From Diabrotica undecimpunctata (lineage: Eukaryota; Arthropoda; Insecta; Coleoptera; Chrysomelidae), in assembly GCF_040954645.1 (NCBI RefSeq), contig NC_092807.1, positions 3,534,001 through 3,598,000 of the forward strand: a stretch of DNA of 64,000 nt, in the 5' to 3' direction. The translations under genes and the position numbers were made by a program. The notes beneath the pieces are model-generated. The model did no database searches. It saw only the letters and a list, made by a program, of their open reading frames with translations, and was not told where the DNA came from. This document shows, in pieces, positions 33,471 through 44,095 of this stretch (the first letter of the stretch is position 1; each line of letters starts with the position of its first letter).

Positions 33471-33600
33471 CTTTGCCTTGCAATTTTTAGAAGGCTCAGA
33501 TTAAGGCAGAAATCTGAATTGTGTTTCGAAACTATTTTACGGATTTATTATCAGATGTCGCTATTGCGTCCGTTTCGAAGCCATTTTATTGTTGCTTCTT

Positions 33601-33733
33601 AAAGACAGGAAAGATTTATTTTTCACGTTGAGAACGCCTATGAATATCTGTTCTGATGAGCCTTATTAAGGCGAAATACGTATAAACAGATACATAGACG
33701 CTTTGTACGTGAAATCAAATCTTTACTGTCTTT
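33601..33733 (+). ncRNA. Hammerhead ribozyme (Penelope/retrozyme type)
   Basis: All conserved core boxes are present: CTGATGA at 33653-33659, stem II GCCTT/AAGGC (33660-33672), GAAA at 33673-33676. Stem I is TATCTGTT (33645-33652) with AACAGATA (33685-33692). Stem III is the minimal TACGTA, then U33683 and the cleavage nucleotide A33684 (a UA|A site). Stem I extends outward as an imperfect helix to 33601 and 33733 (AAAGACAG with CTGTCTTT). Such short-stem-III hammerheads are known in Penelope-like element LTRs and related retroelements. No Penelope reverse transcriptase is visible here, so this is a solo unit. Confidence 0.85.
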
Positions 33734-33739
33734 TTCATT

Positions 33740-35036
33740 TCATGGTATCAAATATCATTATGAACTATTGGTTAACGTTCACTCCATCTAAACACCAATA
33801 AAAATGGAGAATCAACTTTGCCAGTAGAAATAACATGTTCAAAAGAACGACTTTTTAGTCGTTCAGAAAGCAAGAACACTAGAAATATATGAAAAGAACT
33901 AAAGAGCTATAAAGATGCAAGAATAAGGGCCGATAAAATATGCTGAACAAAGAAAAGAAAATATGAAAATGTTAATATACAGAAAATGAAAAAGAATCTT
34001 CAAAACAACGATATAAGAGAAGCGTATAAATATATACCCAATTTAAGAGAAAGATACAAACCTTGGACAAATCTATACAGAAATTAACAGGAGCAGATAA
34101 CCATTGATCTAAGAGAAATAAAATCGGTCTATTTTTATAAATTCGTAAGGAATATCTTTGAACCTACTTACGAAAACGAAATATGAAGATCCATGCACAA
34201 CCATAAACTCTACAAACTTTTCAAAAAGGTGCCAATCTCAGAATTTGCTAAACTTTAGAGACTTCGATGGACTGGTCGTTTAGTGAGAATGGAGGGCGAA
34301 AGATTGCTGGAAATAGCCCTGTATAATAAAATGCAGGCACAAGAACAAAAGGAAGACCACGGAAAAGGTGAGAGAATGAAATGGCAGCGGACGCTCAACA
34401 TTTGCTAGACCTGTGAACTTAAAGAAATACCTGGGAATTACACCGTCTAGCTATGAAGACCTGGACAAAGAAGTGAGAGATCAAGTACAAAAAGCAAGTA
34501 GACCGGCAGGATGCCTTAATAACACTATATGGCGAAACAGAAGTCAAGAATTTATAAAGCCAGTGTAAGACTAATAATGACATAATACTCAGAAACAAAA
34601 CCCGACACAGCCACGACGCAAAGGCTACTAGAAACTGCAAAGATAAGAGTACTGAGAAGAATTACAGGAAATAAGCTAAGAGATCGAAAGAGAAGTGAAG
34701 ACATTAGAAGAAAATGTAACGTACAGTGTATAAATGAATGGACACAAAATAGAAAAAAAAAGAATGGAATAAACACATAAGCAGAATGGAGGAGACCCGT
34801 GTCATCAAAATAGCAAGAGATAAATCACTAATCAGCAGAAGAAGTATCTGACGACCGCCCAAAAGATGGAATTACAATCTTTCATAGAGGTATTAATCCG
34901 CCAATGAACAAGCAGAATTGCTTATAAAGAGGAAGAAGAAGAAAGGGACTTAAAGAAGATCGGCGCGGAACCGGCAAAGGCAGAATCATCGCATGGAGGA
35001 GGCTAAGACTCGAATTGGGCTGTAAAGTTCATTCGT
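33740..35036 (+). mobile_element. Decayed LINE (C-terminal half) split by LINE A copy 3
   Basis: 33740-34426 carries linker and tail scraps, with RLRWTGRLVRMEGERLLEIA and LYNKMQ near 34260-34350. The reading sense resumes after the LINE A insert, ending with the codons MEEAKTRIGL and TAA at about 35022, typical of RTE-like C-termini. Frames are heavily broken. Confidence 0.6.
34427..34947 (+). mobile_element. LINE family A, copy 3 (3' end only)
   Basis: Starts within ATACCTGGGAATTACACC and ends in GAGGAAGAAGAAGAAAG. It is flanked by ACTTAAAGAA at 34417-34426 and 34948-34957 (10-bp TSD). Encodes the same tail as copy 1 (LETAKIRVLRRITGNKLRD region, INEWTQNRKKK). About 520 bp. Confidence 0.8.
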
Positions 35037-36224
35037 TTACCAAATTCCCATCAGTTAAACATGAGCACGTGTTGATATTCGCCGTCTCATTCGTCAAGAG
35101 GCTATTAAATATAATTTATTACCTTAAGCAAGACAGATTCTCATGTTACAGATGCCAACTTGCCAGCATTTTAAATTCAAATTGTATCGTGTTGATTTTT
35201 AAGTTAATATATTGTGTTATACTTATGTTACAGTTATTGCTAAGTTATTTACTGGTCGTGTTATTTTTTAGAGTTTAGTTTAATTGTGATATAATGATTT
35301 AATTTCAAGAAATTCTTACACTAACAGTTTCAAAAGTAAATATTTTTAAAAATCATATGATACATAGGTCGTACATCAGTACGACCCTGTTTGGCTTACA
35401 CGTGCTTCTATTGACGATTGGGAATTTGTAAAATGAATAGGGTATAGTGCCGTTGGAGAGAGTTACTCCTCTATTCCGCTTGCAGTATGAAACTTTTAGG
35501 ATAGCAGAGTTATACATAGACTGGAGCTAAGAAAATCTTAGAAAATGTAGTGTGAAAGTAAGAAAAGAATGAAGTAAAATAGTGGTTAAACCTCAGCAAT
35601 AAATGAGAGACTATTAAAAGTTGAGATGGAGCTGAAAGGATATGACTTAGTAGTAGTGGGCGCATAAAGCTGATGGACTTGGTAGAGAGTATTGGAGCTA
35701 AAAGGCTGACCTTTGTGCTTTTTTGATATTAGTTTTTTTATTTTTTCGAGCTTTTTGGTATTACGACTCTATTTCCTCGATTCATTGTTAATAAACATTT
35801 TCCCCAAACTTCGTTTCGTTACCTTTACCTCTCTCGCCATGTCTGCTAGTTCCTTCTTGAGAAGGACTGACCTTCCTGAGAAGCTAACTGATTTAACTTG
35901 TGCTAAATCAGTTTCTATTAAATACTACGGTTCTCTTAATTTATTCTTATTCTTCATAATAGGTTATTTATCGTTCATAGTGTTGATTTTTATTGGCGTT
36001 GATAGCACCTTCAGTTTCTTGTAGTCTCCCTAGTTCTTCAGTATCCCTAAAATCATTGATTACAACATCTTGTTACCCATTTGTTTATCCACATTTTCAA
36101 TCCAGCTTTCTACGAAATTTAGTTTTCCCCTTCTTGAAAATTACTTTGGTCTTTTCGGATTGCTTTGACCCGACATTACACGCGCCATAGTTTTGGTTTT
36201 AATTAATAAAAAAAACTATAGATA
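35037..36224. other. Non-coding, no recognised gene
   Basis: Contains an 8-bp perfect hairpin GGTCGTAC-ATCA-GTACGACC near 35367-35386. The 103-codon frame at 35713 is low-complexity and unrecognised. Confidence 0.4.
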
Positions 36225-36573
36225 AATTGAGTCGCTCAGAAGCAGAGTGGCCCAACTGATTTTTTTGTATAATTCAGGTAGGTAGTACAATAGGTGGCAT
36301 TTTATCATATCTTTAATTTCAGAGTGGCTCAACTAACATTTCGTTGTATACCAAGAGATGGCGCGACTTGTACAGTTAGGCTACGTAAACATTTCACATG
36401 ATCTAGTTATGGAAACGTGGCCCAAGTGACAGTTGGGCCAGTGTGAAGTATGATATTTTAGACATTGTCACTCTTGCCTTGTTGTTTTTGTATCAGTCTT
36501 GTCTAGCGTTAATTCGTTCTTTAAAGTACTATCAGCCTTTTATACGGTTTATGTTTGTGCAATCTTGAGCAAG

Positions 36574-36889
36574 GTGAGTAAATTATTGTATTTTAGTATA
36601 AATTAATAGTGATTGTAAATATTTCGGCTCAAAATTTAAATTAGGATTCTAAATTTTTTAAGATTATAACCTTAAAATTATAACCTTAAAATGAAGAGAG
36701 CAGGCTAGTTTTCTACTTAGACATATTTTTATAATATCTATGGTATGTTTATGGTTTTCTAAGCGATGTTGCCAAAAGTATAGGTTAGTCTTTAACTTAA
36801 AGACATTTGTAAAGGATTTTATTCAAAAGTTTTTTTAAAGACATTTGATCACTTGAATTAATAATTAATAGAGAATATTTTTGTTATAG
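36574..36889 (+). other. 5' UTR intron of the DUF7869 transposase gene
   Basis: Donor AAG|GTGAGT at 36574 and acceptor TTTTTGTTATAG at 36889 are both strong. Splicing joins the leader to TTTGGAAATGCCG, placing the likely start ATG (36897) seven bases after the junction. 316 bp. Confidence 0.6.
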
Positions 36890-36896
36890 TTTGGAA

Positions 36897-38797
36897 ATGC
36901 CGTTGTCGGATATATCCAGTACTCGTGAACCCAGTGAATTTGAAACAGATTCTGGCTCTGACTTCCATCCACCTTCTGATGCTGAGTCTTCTACAACTAG
37001 GGAAAGCTTCACAGAAGATGGACTTGTGGAACCTGGATCAAGTAGGGGTAAAAAACGTAAGAAAAATAATTCAGTTTGGAAAAGATCTAAGTCTAAGTTG
37101 GAAAGAAATTCAGGAAAATCATATTTGAATTCTCGTGGTAGAATTGTGTCTAAGAAACAATTTTTTCATGGAGTTTGCAGTTGTCCACGAAAGTGTCATT
37201 TGTTGTTATCTCTTGAGGAAAGAAAAAATATTTTCCAAAGTTTCTACAACTTATCTGATTTTAATTTACAGACTGCTTACATTAATATAAAAGTAAATGT
37301 TGTCAATAAAGGTCGACATACAGCAGCTCAATACCATAATAAACGTTCTAAAACACGAATTTATACATTACCGAAAGAATCAGGTGATATGGTAACTGTT
37401 TGTAAATCATTTTTCAAAAAAGCTCTACAAGTTTCAGATGGAAGGCTCACCAGAGCTTTAATAAACAAATCAATAGGTGGCGAATTAATCACTCCGCCAC
37501 TAGATAAAAGAGGCAAGCACCCCCCTAAGAATAAGACAAGGGAAACCGATATTCAAAATATAAAAGATTTCATTAACAAATTTGCCAAATATACATCACA
37601 CTATAGCCGCAACAAAAATCCTAATCGAGAGTATCTGTCACCTGATTTAAATATCTCAAAGCTTTATGATTTGTATGTGCAAGGTAAAGAACCAGAAGTG
37701 AAGGTATCCAAATTCATCTTTTTAATGAAGATTTTAATCTTCATTTCCGTTATCCTCTCACTGACACTTGCAAACGATGTGACTCTTATAACATGAAAAT
37801 AAAAAGCTGTGTAGGTGTAGAAAAAAGCAGAATGGAAACAGAGAAAGAGTTACACCTGCGGAAGGCAGAAGCAGCTCGAAGTGGAATGAAGGAAGATGCA
37901 GCCAAGAATAAAGATACCACAACAGTAATTACATTTGATTTGATGAAAACTTTAGCTACTCCTAGTATTTCTACGGGAGTGGCTTATTACAAAAGACAGT
38001 TGTGGACGTATTGTTTTGGCATCCACAATTTAACGACAGGACAGATACACATGTATGTATTGCATGAAGGCATAGCCTCACGTGGCCCACAAGAAATTGG
38101 TTCTTGCATTTTACACTACGTAAAAACATATGTTAACACACCAGTTTTGATCTTGTACAGCGACCAATGCGGAGGTCAGAATCGAAATATTAAACTGGCA
38201 TCTATTTGTACATACATGAGCGTCTCCAATACTTTCAGTCCCACAGTCATACATCACAAGTTTCTAGTTTCCGGTCACTCGTATTTGCCATGTGACAGAG
38301 ACTTTGGAGTGATCGAAAAACAAAAACGATATTTTAAAGACATTTTTTTGCCAGACGATTGGGTGAAAGTTATTTCCAGTTCCAAAAAGAAGAACAAATT
38401 TCAGGTATTTAAAATGACCTCTGAAAATTTTAAGTGTACTGAAAAACTAGAGAAGTTACTTACAAACCGAAAAAAAGGAGAGCAAGATATAAAAGTAGAA
38501 TGGCTTAAAATACAGTGGCTAATGTTCAAATCAGAAGAGCCATTCAAAATTTATTTTAAGTATTCTAATAACGAGAGTGTATTATTTAATTGTGTTGACG
38601 TCACAAAAAAAAGAACAGACGTCTTTCAGATAAAAAGAGAAGACTTCTACTTGGACATCCTCTATCCTGCTGGAAGACCCATAGAGCAACTAAAGTATAA
38701 AGACCTTCAGAGTCTTCTTCCTTACATTCCGCCGGTCTATCATGAATTTTACATAAACCTGAAGACAAACGTGGAGGCAGTAGATAATGATATTTGA
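36897..38797 (+). pseudogene. DUF7869-type transposase with a single frameshift
   Basis: About 630 residues in two frames. Frame 1 (36897-37722): acidic Ser-rich N-terminus (MPLSDISSTREPSEFETDSG), basic stretch GKKRKKNNSVWKRSK (possible nuclear signal), zinc-type CSCPRKCHLLLS, and LDKRGKHPPKNKT. Frame 2 (resumes at 37724): NEDFNLHFRYP, TCKRCDSYNMK, VITFDLMKTLATP (candidate first Asp), LILYSDQCGGQNRNIKLA (second Asp), KFLVSGHSYLPCDRDFGVIE (third acid), IPPVYHEFY. One extra T at 37719-37723 separates them. I infer an RNase-H-like DDE/DDD fold. The annotated TTG start six bases upstream is not needed. Ends TGA at 38795. Confidence 0.75.
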
Positions 38798-39094
38798 TCG
38801 GAAACAGATGAATAGGTGACCCAAGTGAAAGTTATATGTTTTTTCGTAAAAGCTTAATATTTGACATAGTGGCCCAACTAACTTTTTTTTGTAGAAAAAA
38901 AGATTTTTTTTTGTTAATTTTTTGCGCATTCGACTCATATAATGTATTAGGTTCCAGAAATGTTTGTGTAAGTGAATAAAATAATACTGGTTAATAAAAA
39001 AAACTGGTTTCATTTTTAGCTCAATTCTTTATTTGCCGATATCTCAAAACATCAATTTTACACTTAGGCCACTCTGCTTCTGAGCGACTCAATT

Positions 39095-39597
39095 CACATT
39101 CAGATGGCAGCGTTCCAGAGATAGGCCTGTACTTTCTATATGCCAGAAATAACTACATTGTTGTCAGTTTTTAATCGTACCTACAATCGTACGTTATGGG
39201 CCGGCTCCTATAAAAGAATTATAATTTCGGAAATATTTATGAATGTGAAACGGAAAAATACTACATTTTTTTAATTATATAATTTTTCTGTTGGTATTTT
39301 AAAAATAGAAAGTTATATTTCGGAAATCTGGTCTTTTCGGAATTATATCTTCTGTTCAAAATTGTTTACAATTCGTGGAAATGAAATAATTATTTGTATA
39401 ATCCGTTTTTGATCTTAATGTCCTTTTAATGACACACTTTCTCTACCTGCATTTACAGTTACAGACATTAAAAAATAATTTAGAATTAAAAAAATATACC
39501 TATTTATAAATTCAAAATTATTGTCTAATGCCAGCAATTATAAATTCAGGTAAATACTTGAGAGTCATTAAAAGAATTTTCAGTTGATATCAGACGT
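39095..39597. other. Non-coding, upstream of G2
   Basis: AT-rich sequence with no TIR that I could pair with the sequence downstream of G2. Confidence 0.4.
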
Positions 39598-39618
39598 TTG
39601 TGTCGTGTCAGTGTCAAA

Positions 39619-40904
39619 ATGGCCGCGAGTGTAATAAAATTCAAAAACGGTAATTTGTTAAATAGTGAATGCAAAAAAATAGTGTTAAATGTTTTTAACT
39701 ATTTATCAAACAGTAATAATGATAAAAGTGTATCAACAATAGTGCGGGAAGTTTCTGCTATGACTGGAGTCTCTGAGCGAACGATATTCCGATATAGAAG
39801 TGAAAGTAAAAATGGTCCACTCGTAACTCCTATAAGAAAAAAAAGAACCGGTTATTTGAATAGTCGTGAGAATAGATATAATGAAGCAACTCGGTCTAGA
39901 ATAAGACAAGTAGTGCACGGTTTTTTTATGGACAATATTCCTCCAACCCTTGACGTAGTACTAGAAAAAATTAAGCAAATGGAGCATCTTCCGAATTTTT
40001 CCAAGAGTACGTTGAGAAGACTATTGCACGACATGGGTTTTATATATGGCAAACAAGGTAGAAATTCAATATTAATAGAAAAACAAGAAATAGTCGCTTG
40101 GAGGCGTCACTATCTCCGGGAAATAAAGAAACTGAGGAACGAAGGAGCCAATATCATTTATATGGACGAATCATGGGTTAATACTGGAATAACCAATGGG
40201 CAAGTATGGCAAGATACGGATTTGTTGAAGGTGCTGACATCACTTTTCTTGCCAAAAAAGGTGCTGAAGATTACCATGAAGAGATGGACGGAGATCTATT
40301 TGAAAAATGGTTTGAAGAGATGTTAATACCGAATCTCCCAAAAAATAAAAAGAATGTCATTATCTTGGACAATGCATCTTATCACTCTAGGAAATTAAAT
40401 TTTCCCAAACAATATTGGGTGAAACGACAAATTAAGGAGTGGCTCTATGAAAAGGACATTTATTTTGAAGAAGATTACTTAAAAAATGAACTTCTGGAAA
40501 CTGCTAATGTATTTAAAAATATTTATGACAAATACAAAATTGATTGTATTGGTGAAAAATACAGGAATCACAGTGACGAACAATGCCGCGTAGATGTACA
40601 TATCTTAAGACTTCCGCCTTATCACTGTGAACTGAACCCAATAGAAATGGTGTGGAGTGAAGTGAAACGGTACGTGTCCTCTAAGAATTAAAGTTTCAAA
40701 CAAAACGACGTTAAAACATTGATTTATGAAGGTTATGATAAAGTACAGAACAATGGACATTGGAAAAATTACGTCAACCATGTTATAAAATTGGAGAATA
40801 ATTTTTGGACAGTAGACAACATTCAAGATGACATTGAACCTATTAGAATTTCATTAAACGATGACTCTGAAGATGAACTAGATTATGAAAATGAAGATGA
40901 TTGA
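39619..40904 (+). pseudogene. G2: long-spacing DD91E IS630/Tc1-type transposase
   Basis: Start MAASVIKFKNGNLLNSECKK (39619). Helix-turn-helix MTGVSERTIFRYRSESKNGP, second DNA-binding part IPPTLDVVLEKIKQMEHL and KSTLRRLLHDMGF. Core: IIYMDESWVNTG (first Asp), VIILDNASYHSRKL (second Asp), LNPIEMVWSEVK (Glu), 91 residues apart. A deletion of roughly 40 codons at about 40217, compared with G3, joins QVWQDT to GFVEGADI in another frame. A TAA at 40689-40691 is the second lesion. Tail: PIRISLNDDSEDELD. About 35-40% similar to G1 and G3 by eye. Confidence 0.85.
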
Positions 40905-41078
40905 AAATTGTTTTTCGGGGGTATTCTTTTCTCAGTAAAGGTAATAAAATATTTAGTTGATCTGGTTGAAATGTAGCACACTTAAATAAGTCATTAATCG
41001 ACATAATTTCAAGTAGTTATATTAGACGTCATTATGCAAAAAATAAAGTTATGAACATTTAATAAATTAGTGCACAAT

Positions 41079-41333
41079 TGAGGCCCCTAGAACACAAGGG
41101 GTGTAAGTGCCAAAAACAAAGTTTTGAAAAATCTTTGTTCAAAGTTCGATATAAATTTAAAAACCTAGGTAGCACTTTTTCAGTTTTCAGCATGTTTTCA
41201 ATGACATGTAATTTTTGATGGTGTTATTGTTGTTAATGTAGAAAGTTTGAAGCCAAAAGTACGTGCCTGTTGTTAGATATCAGTTGCTAAGTGATAAGCA
41301 ACTGCACTTACACCCTTGTGCTCTAGGGGCCTC
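41079..41333. mobile_element. 255-bp MITE with AATT target duplication
   Basis: TIRs 41079-41109 and 41304-41333 (GAGGCCCCTAGAACACAAGG, then GGTGTAAGTGC; one substitution and one indel between ends). AATT flanks both sides (41075-41078 and 41334-41337). Non-coding. GAG at the tip plus AATT is also seen in the DUF7869 element at 36229, which may be a relative of its autonomous source. Confidence 0.8.
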
Positions 41334-41337
41334 AATT

Positions 41338-41864
41338 AGGGGTTTTTTGCAATTATCTCAGTCATTTGTTTATGTATTTTAATTTACAAACTAAAAAATT
41401 AAAAAACTGATGCACGAGGAACAAAATAGGCAAAAAAATTATTTTTTCCAAACTTCATCTTTCTTTAAAAAATAAACAAAGCAAAATTGGCTGTAATTCT
41501 TCAAGGAATTATCATCAGTTATCCCTTATCTACCGTTTAGAACATTAAAAAACCTGTAGAATATTTTTCATATTTTTTTCCCTATTAACTGCGGTATTAT
41601 GTATAAAAGCATTTTAGGAATTATTACCATTTATTTCATTCACGAATTTTCTATTAACAACTTTAGCTTACCTAAACATATCTTAGTTTACCGTGAGTTT
41701 GGCCCTGCTTATTTTACAAAAGTAGCAAAACTTACAATGGCAGTAGAATTGGCAACGCTGTTATCCTATATCCGTACACTGCCATCTCAACGTGACTTTA
41801 TCTATAGTAAAACTTAAATATAAACCAAAAATCTTTTATTTTAAACTTCTTCTACATTTTTTTT
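41338..41864. other. Non-coding, no recognised feature
   Basis: A 72-codon frame at 41599-41817 is not recognisable. Confidence 0.4.
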
Positions 41865-42886
41865 ATTTATTGTTGGCTTTTATAGCATTCAGTACAAAGC
41901 TGGGAAGTATGTTCTCGGCATATATACTTTTGACATTGTACGTATAGGGTCTTCGTTTTTCTGTTCTTTTCGACGAGCAAAAATGACATCTGCATAGAAC
42001 GTCATACTGGCTATGTAGCATAGATACCTGAGACTCATTGCTAATGATTTCAAAAAGTTTAGGCGAGCACTATGAGTATTGTTATTTTTATCAGCAACGA
42101 TGAGATGTCAGCAACGAAAGGCCATCAGCAACTTTTTCGTGACACAGAGTAAGTTTCTTTTAGCTCATTAACGGTATTCAACACCTCCCTTTGTTGTATT
42201 GTAAAATTTAATCATTGTTGGCTTGTATGCATCGCCACTCTCTGGATCAATCTCGTTTTTGTAATGCATTGTTGACAATAATGTAACTATTTTGTATCTA
42301 CGTAAACCAATTATAGAAAGTTACATTTCTTCCAGTTCCAGAAATTTGCTTTAATTAATCTTTGCACGACTAAAGAAAGAGGCGATATTGTCAACTTGAT
42401 AGGGCCTATCTGGTTTGAGTTCCAACATACATCTCTAGATTATAGGTGTAATATGACGTGGAATCAACAAACGCTAATATTTTGATTCCATACTTTGCAA
42501 GTTTATTCGGTATATATTGCCGAAATCTACAGTTACCGCGAAATGACTCAAGCATTTCATCAATTGTCACAAATTCATTTAGAGCATAATTGGCTTTGCA
42601 TCGCTCAACAAATCCATTAAAAATTTTCTTATAGGAGATAGTTTATCGTACTGTTTCCGTTCCTCTCTATCATCAAGATAGTCAAAGCGAAGTGCTCGCA
42701 ACAAAAACTGAAATCGATTAATTACCATTGTAAGAGGAAAAATCTCTACGACAGTTCCGTCCTGTGTCCACAGATCTCTCAAATGTATGTGTGGATGACA
42801 ACAAGACTCCAGCAAAATATAGAAGACCAATAAGTGCTTTAATTTCTTCCATATTTGTAGTGGTGTTTTTTGTCCGAAGCTTTAGA

Positions 42887-42890
42887 ATAT
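42887..42890 (+). repeat. 4-bp target duplication (ATAT) of the solo LTR, left
   Basis: ATAT at both edges. Excising the LTR with one ATAT restores the piggyBac reading frame exactly. Confidence 0.7.
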
Positions 42891-43305
42891 TGTTGTGAAT
42901 TTATTAATTGTTAAGTCTTTAATTTATAATGTCTTGTTCTTATCTTAATTCATTAAAAAGCACAATAACTGATATTTATTTATTTATCACTACATATACA
43001 ATAATTTATTAGTAGGCGAGCGTAACAACAATATCGCGAGCGCGAATCTTCTTTATTAACTGTTTTCAAAATAAAAGTTCCCTCATATTTATACGAAAAC
43101 AGCTGCTCTAGAACTGCATGGATGTTGACCTCAATTGACCTGGTTTCGCCTCGAATGGACAGGCCTAATTCCGGAAGATTCGAATGGAACCAGTTTTTTA
43201 TTACTTGGGGTTTATGGTCGAAAGTTCTCGTATAATCTAAAACATATTAGAATCAGTCATCATATATTTTACAGTTATTTTTAGGCCAGGATATTTATCG
43301 TAACA
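42891..43305. mobile_element. Solo LTR, 415 bp
   Basis: Begins TGTTGTGAAT and ends ATCGTAACA (TG...CA with short inverted TGTT/AACA tips), flanked by ATAT at 42887-42890 and 43306-43309. The 4-bp TSD suits a Gypsy-type retrotransposon. Internal coding sequence is absent, as after LTR-LTR recombination. Orientation is not determined; an AATAAA lies near 43068 on the plus strand. Confidence 0.75.
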
Positions 43306-44095
43306 ATATAATTGTTTGTGTGTTCAACTATTTCTCTGATGACAGAGTCTAGAAAAAACAATTTCCAAGCATCAATAAAGGTTTTTTGCTTTTCTGGCTT
43401 TTCCAATTACTCCAAAAGATTGAGTCACTATGTTTTTACCTCGGGCCTTTTTTTTTAACAGCTACGGGAAATTAATTCCCAACGTCTTTTTGTCCCTTTC
43501 CACAAAACACAGACGAGTATTTAGATTTTGCTGAAATTCGTTAAAATCTGGTAGCTCTTCTCCTTCTGATTGCTCTGAATTAGAGTCGTGATCATTGTTC
43601 TCCAAAACGTCCTCTTGGTCTTCAGGAGGACCACCTATCTCATCGTCGCTCCCAATTTCGGCCCATATGGCTAAAATATGCTTTATTTCTTTCTCGTAAG
43701 AGCACAACCTACAAAGAAAAAAATACTATTACAAATCACTATACATGTGACTATATTTTCCACTAAAATAGACTTCCACTAGACTTAAGAAATATTATAA
43801 AAAGAACCACTTACAGGGTTCACTTACCGTATTATTAACTGCAAAAAGCACTCCAATATCTAAAACTGTGAAACTGCAACACAAATCTCTTTGATACTTA
43901 TGTACAAGCACACGCTCAAAAGCACTGATTACAAAAATATTAAACTGTATCTCTCAAAGGCCAAATAAAAACTAAAATAATATAACGCCAGTCTGTAAGG
44001 GGAAAATCGCTTGGAGCATTCCAGGAAGGTCTATACCACCACCACGATACAGGCGGTGTCATTTTAACATTTATCACGGCTCGGTCCCGGGTTAA

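Larger units (their letters stand above)
36229..39090 (+). mobile_element. DUF7869-type DNA transposon, nearly intact
   Basis: 2862 bp with perfect 24-bp TIRs (36229-36252 and 39067-39090, starting GAGTCGCTCAGAAGCAGAGT) flanked by AATT on both sides (36225-36228 and 39091-39094), a 4-bp TSD as in Sola-type elements. It contains one spliceable gene (exon 2 from 36890) and repeated GTGGCCCAACT motifs near both ends. The only obvious lesion is one T in a T-run at 37719-37723. The class name is inferred from the TSD and protein type. Confidence 0.8.
41880..43707 (-). pseudogene. piggyBac transposase, disrupted
   Basis: N-terminus MCSYEKEIKHILAIWAEIGS with an acidic stretch (43707-43462), then GKNIVTQ and FIDAWKLFFLDSVIREIVEH in a shifted frame. 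Past the solo LTR: NMEEIKALIGLLYFAG, HIHLRDLWTQDGTVVEIF, MVINRFQFLLRALRFD and IRKFLMDLL (42830-42579), then VTIDEMLESFRGNCRFRQYI (around the second catalytic Asp) and KLAKYGIKILAFVDS. The Cys-rich end (KYICREHTSQLCTECYK, about 41880-41995) closes it. Several frameshifts and stops show that it is dead. Confidence 0.75.
41870..44091 (-). mobile_element. piggyBac-type transposon remnant, split by a solo LTR
   Basis: Minus-strand piggyBac coding scraps run from 43707 to about 41870. TTAA at 44092-44095, next to CCCGGG in element orientation, is a candidate 5' end. The 3' end and matching TIR were not found. A 415-bp solo LTR sits at 42891-43305. Confidence 0.65.

Noticed and set aside
35367..35386. 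Perfect hairpin GGTCGTAC/GTACGACC as a terminator or small RNA
   Set aside because: Short, isolated, without any adjacent gene; reported only as sequence context.
41585..41588. TTAA as the second end of the piggyBac element
   Set aside because: The adjoining sequence does not match the CCCGGG-type tip at 44092, and TTAA is common in AT-rich DNA.
43336..43342. A second CTGATGA, as in a hammerhead core
   Set aside because: No stem II plus GAAA follows and the flanks do not pair.
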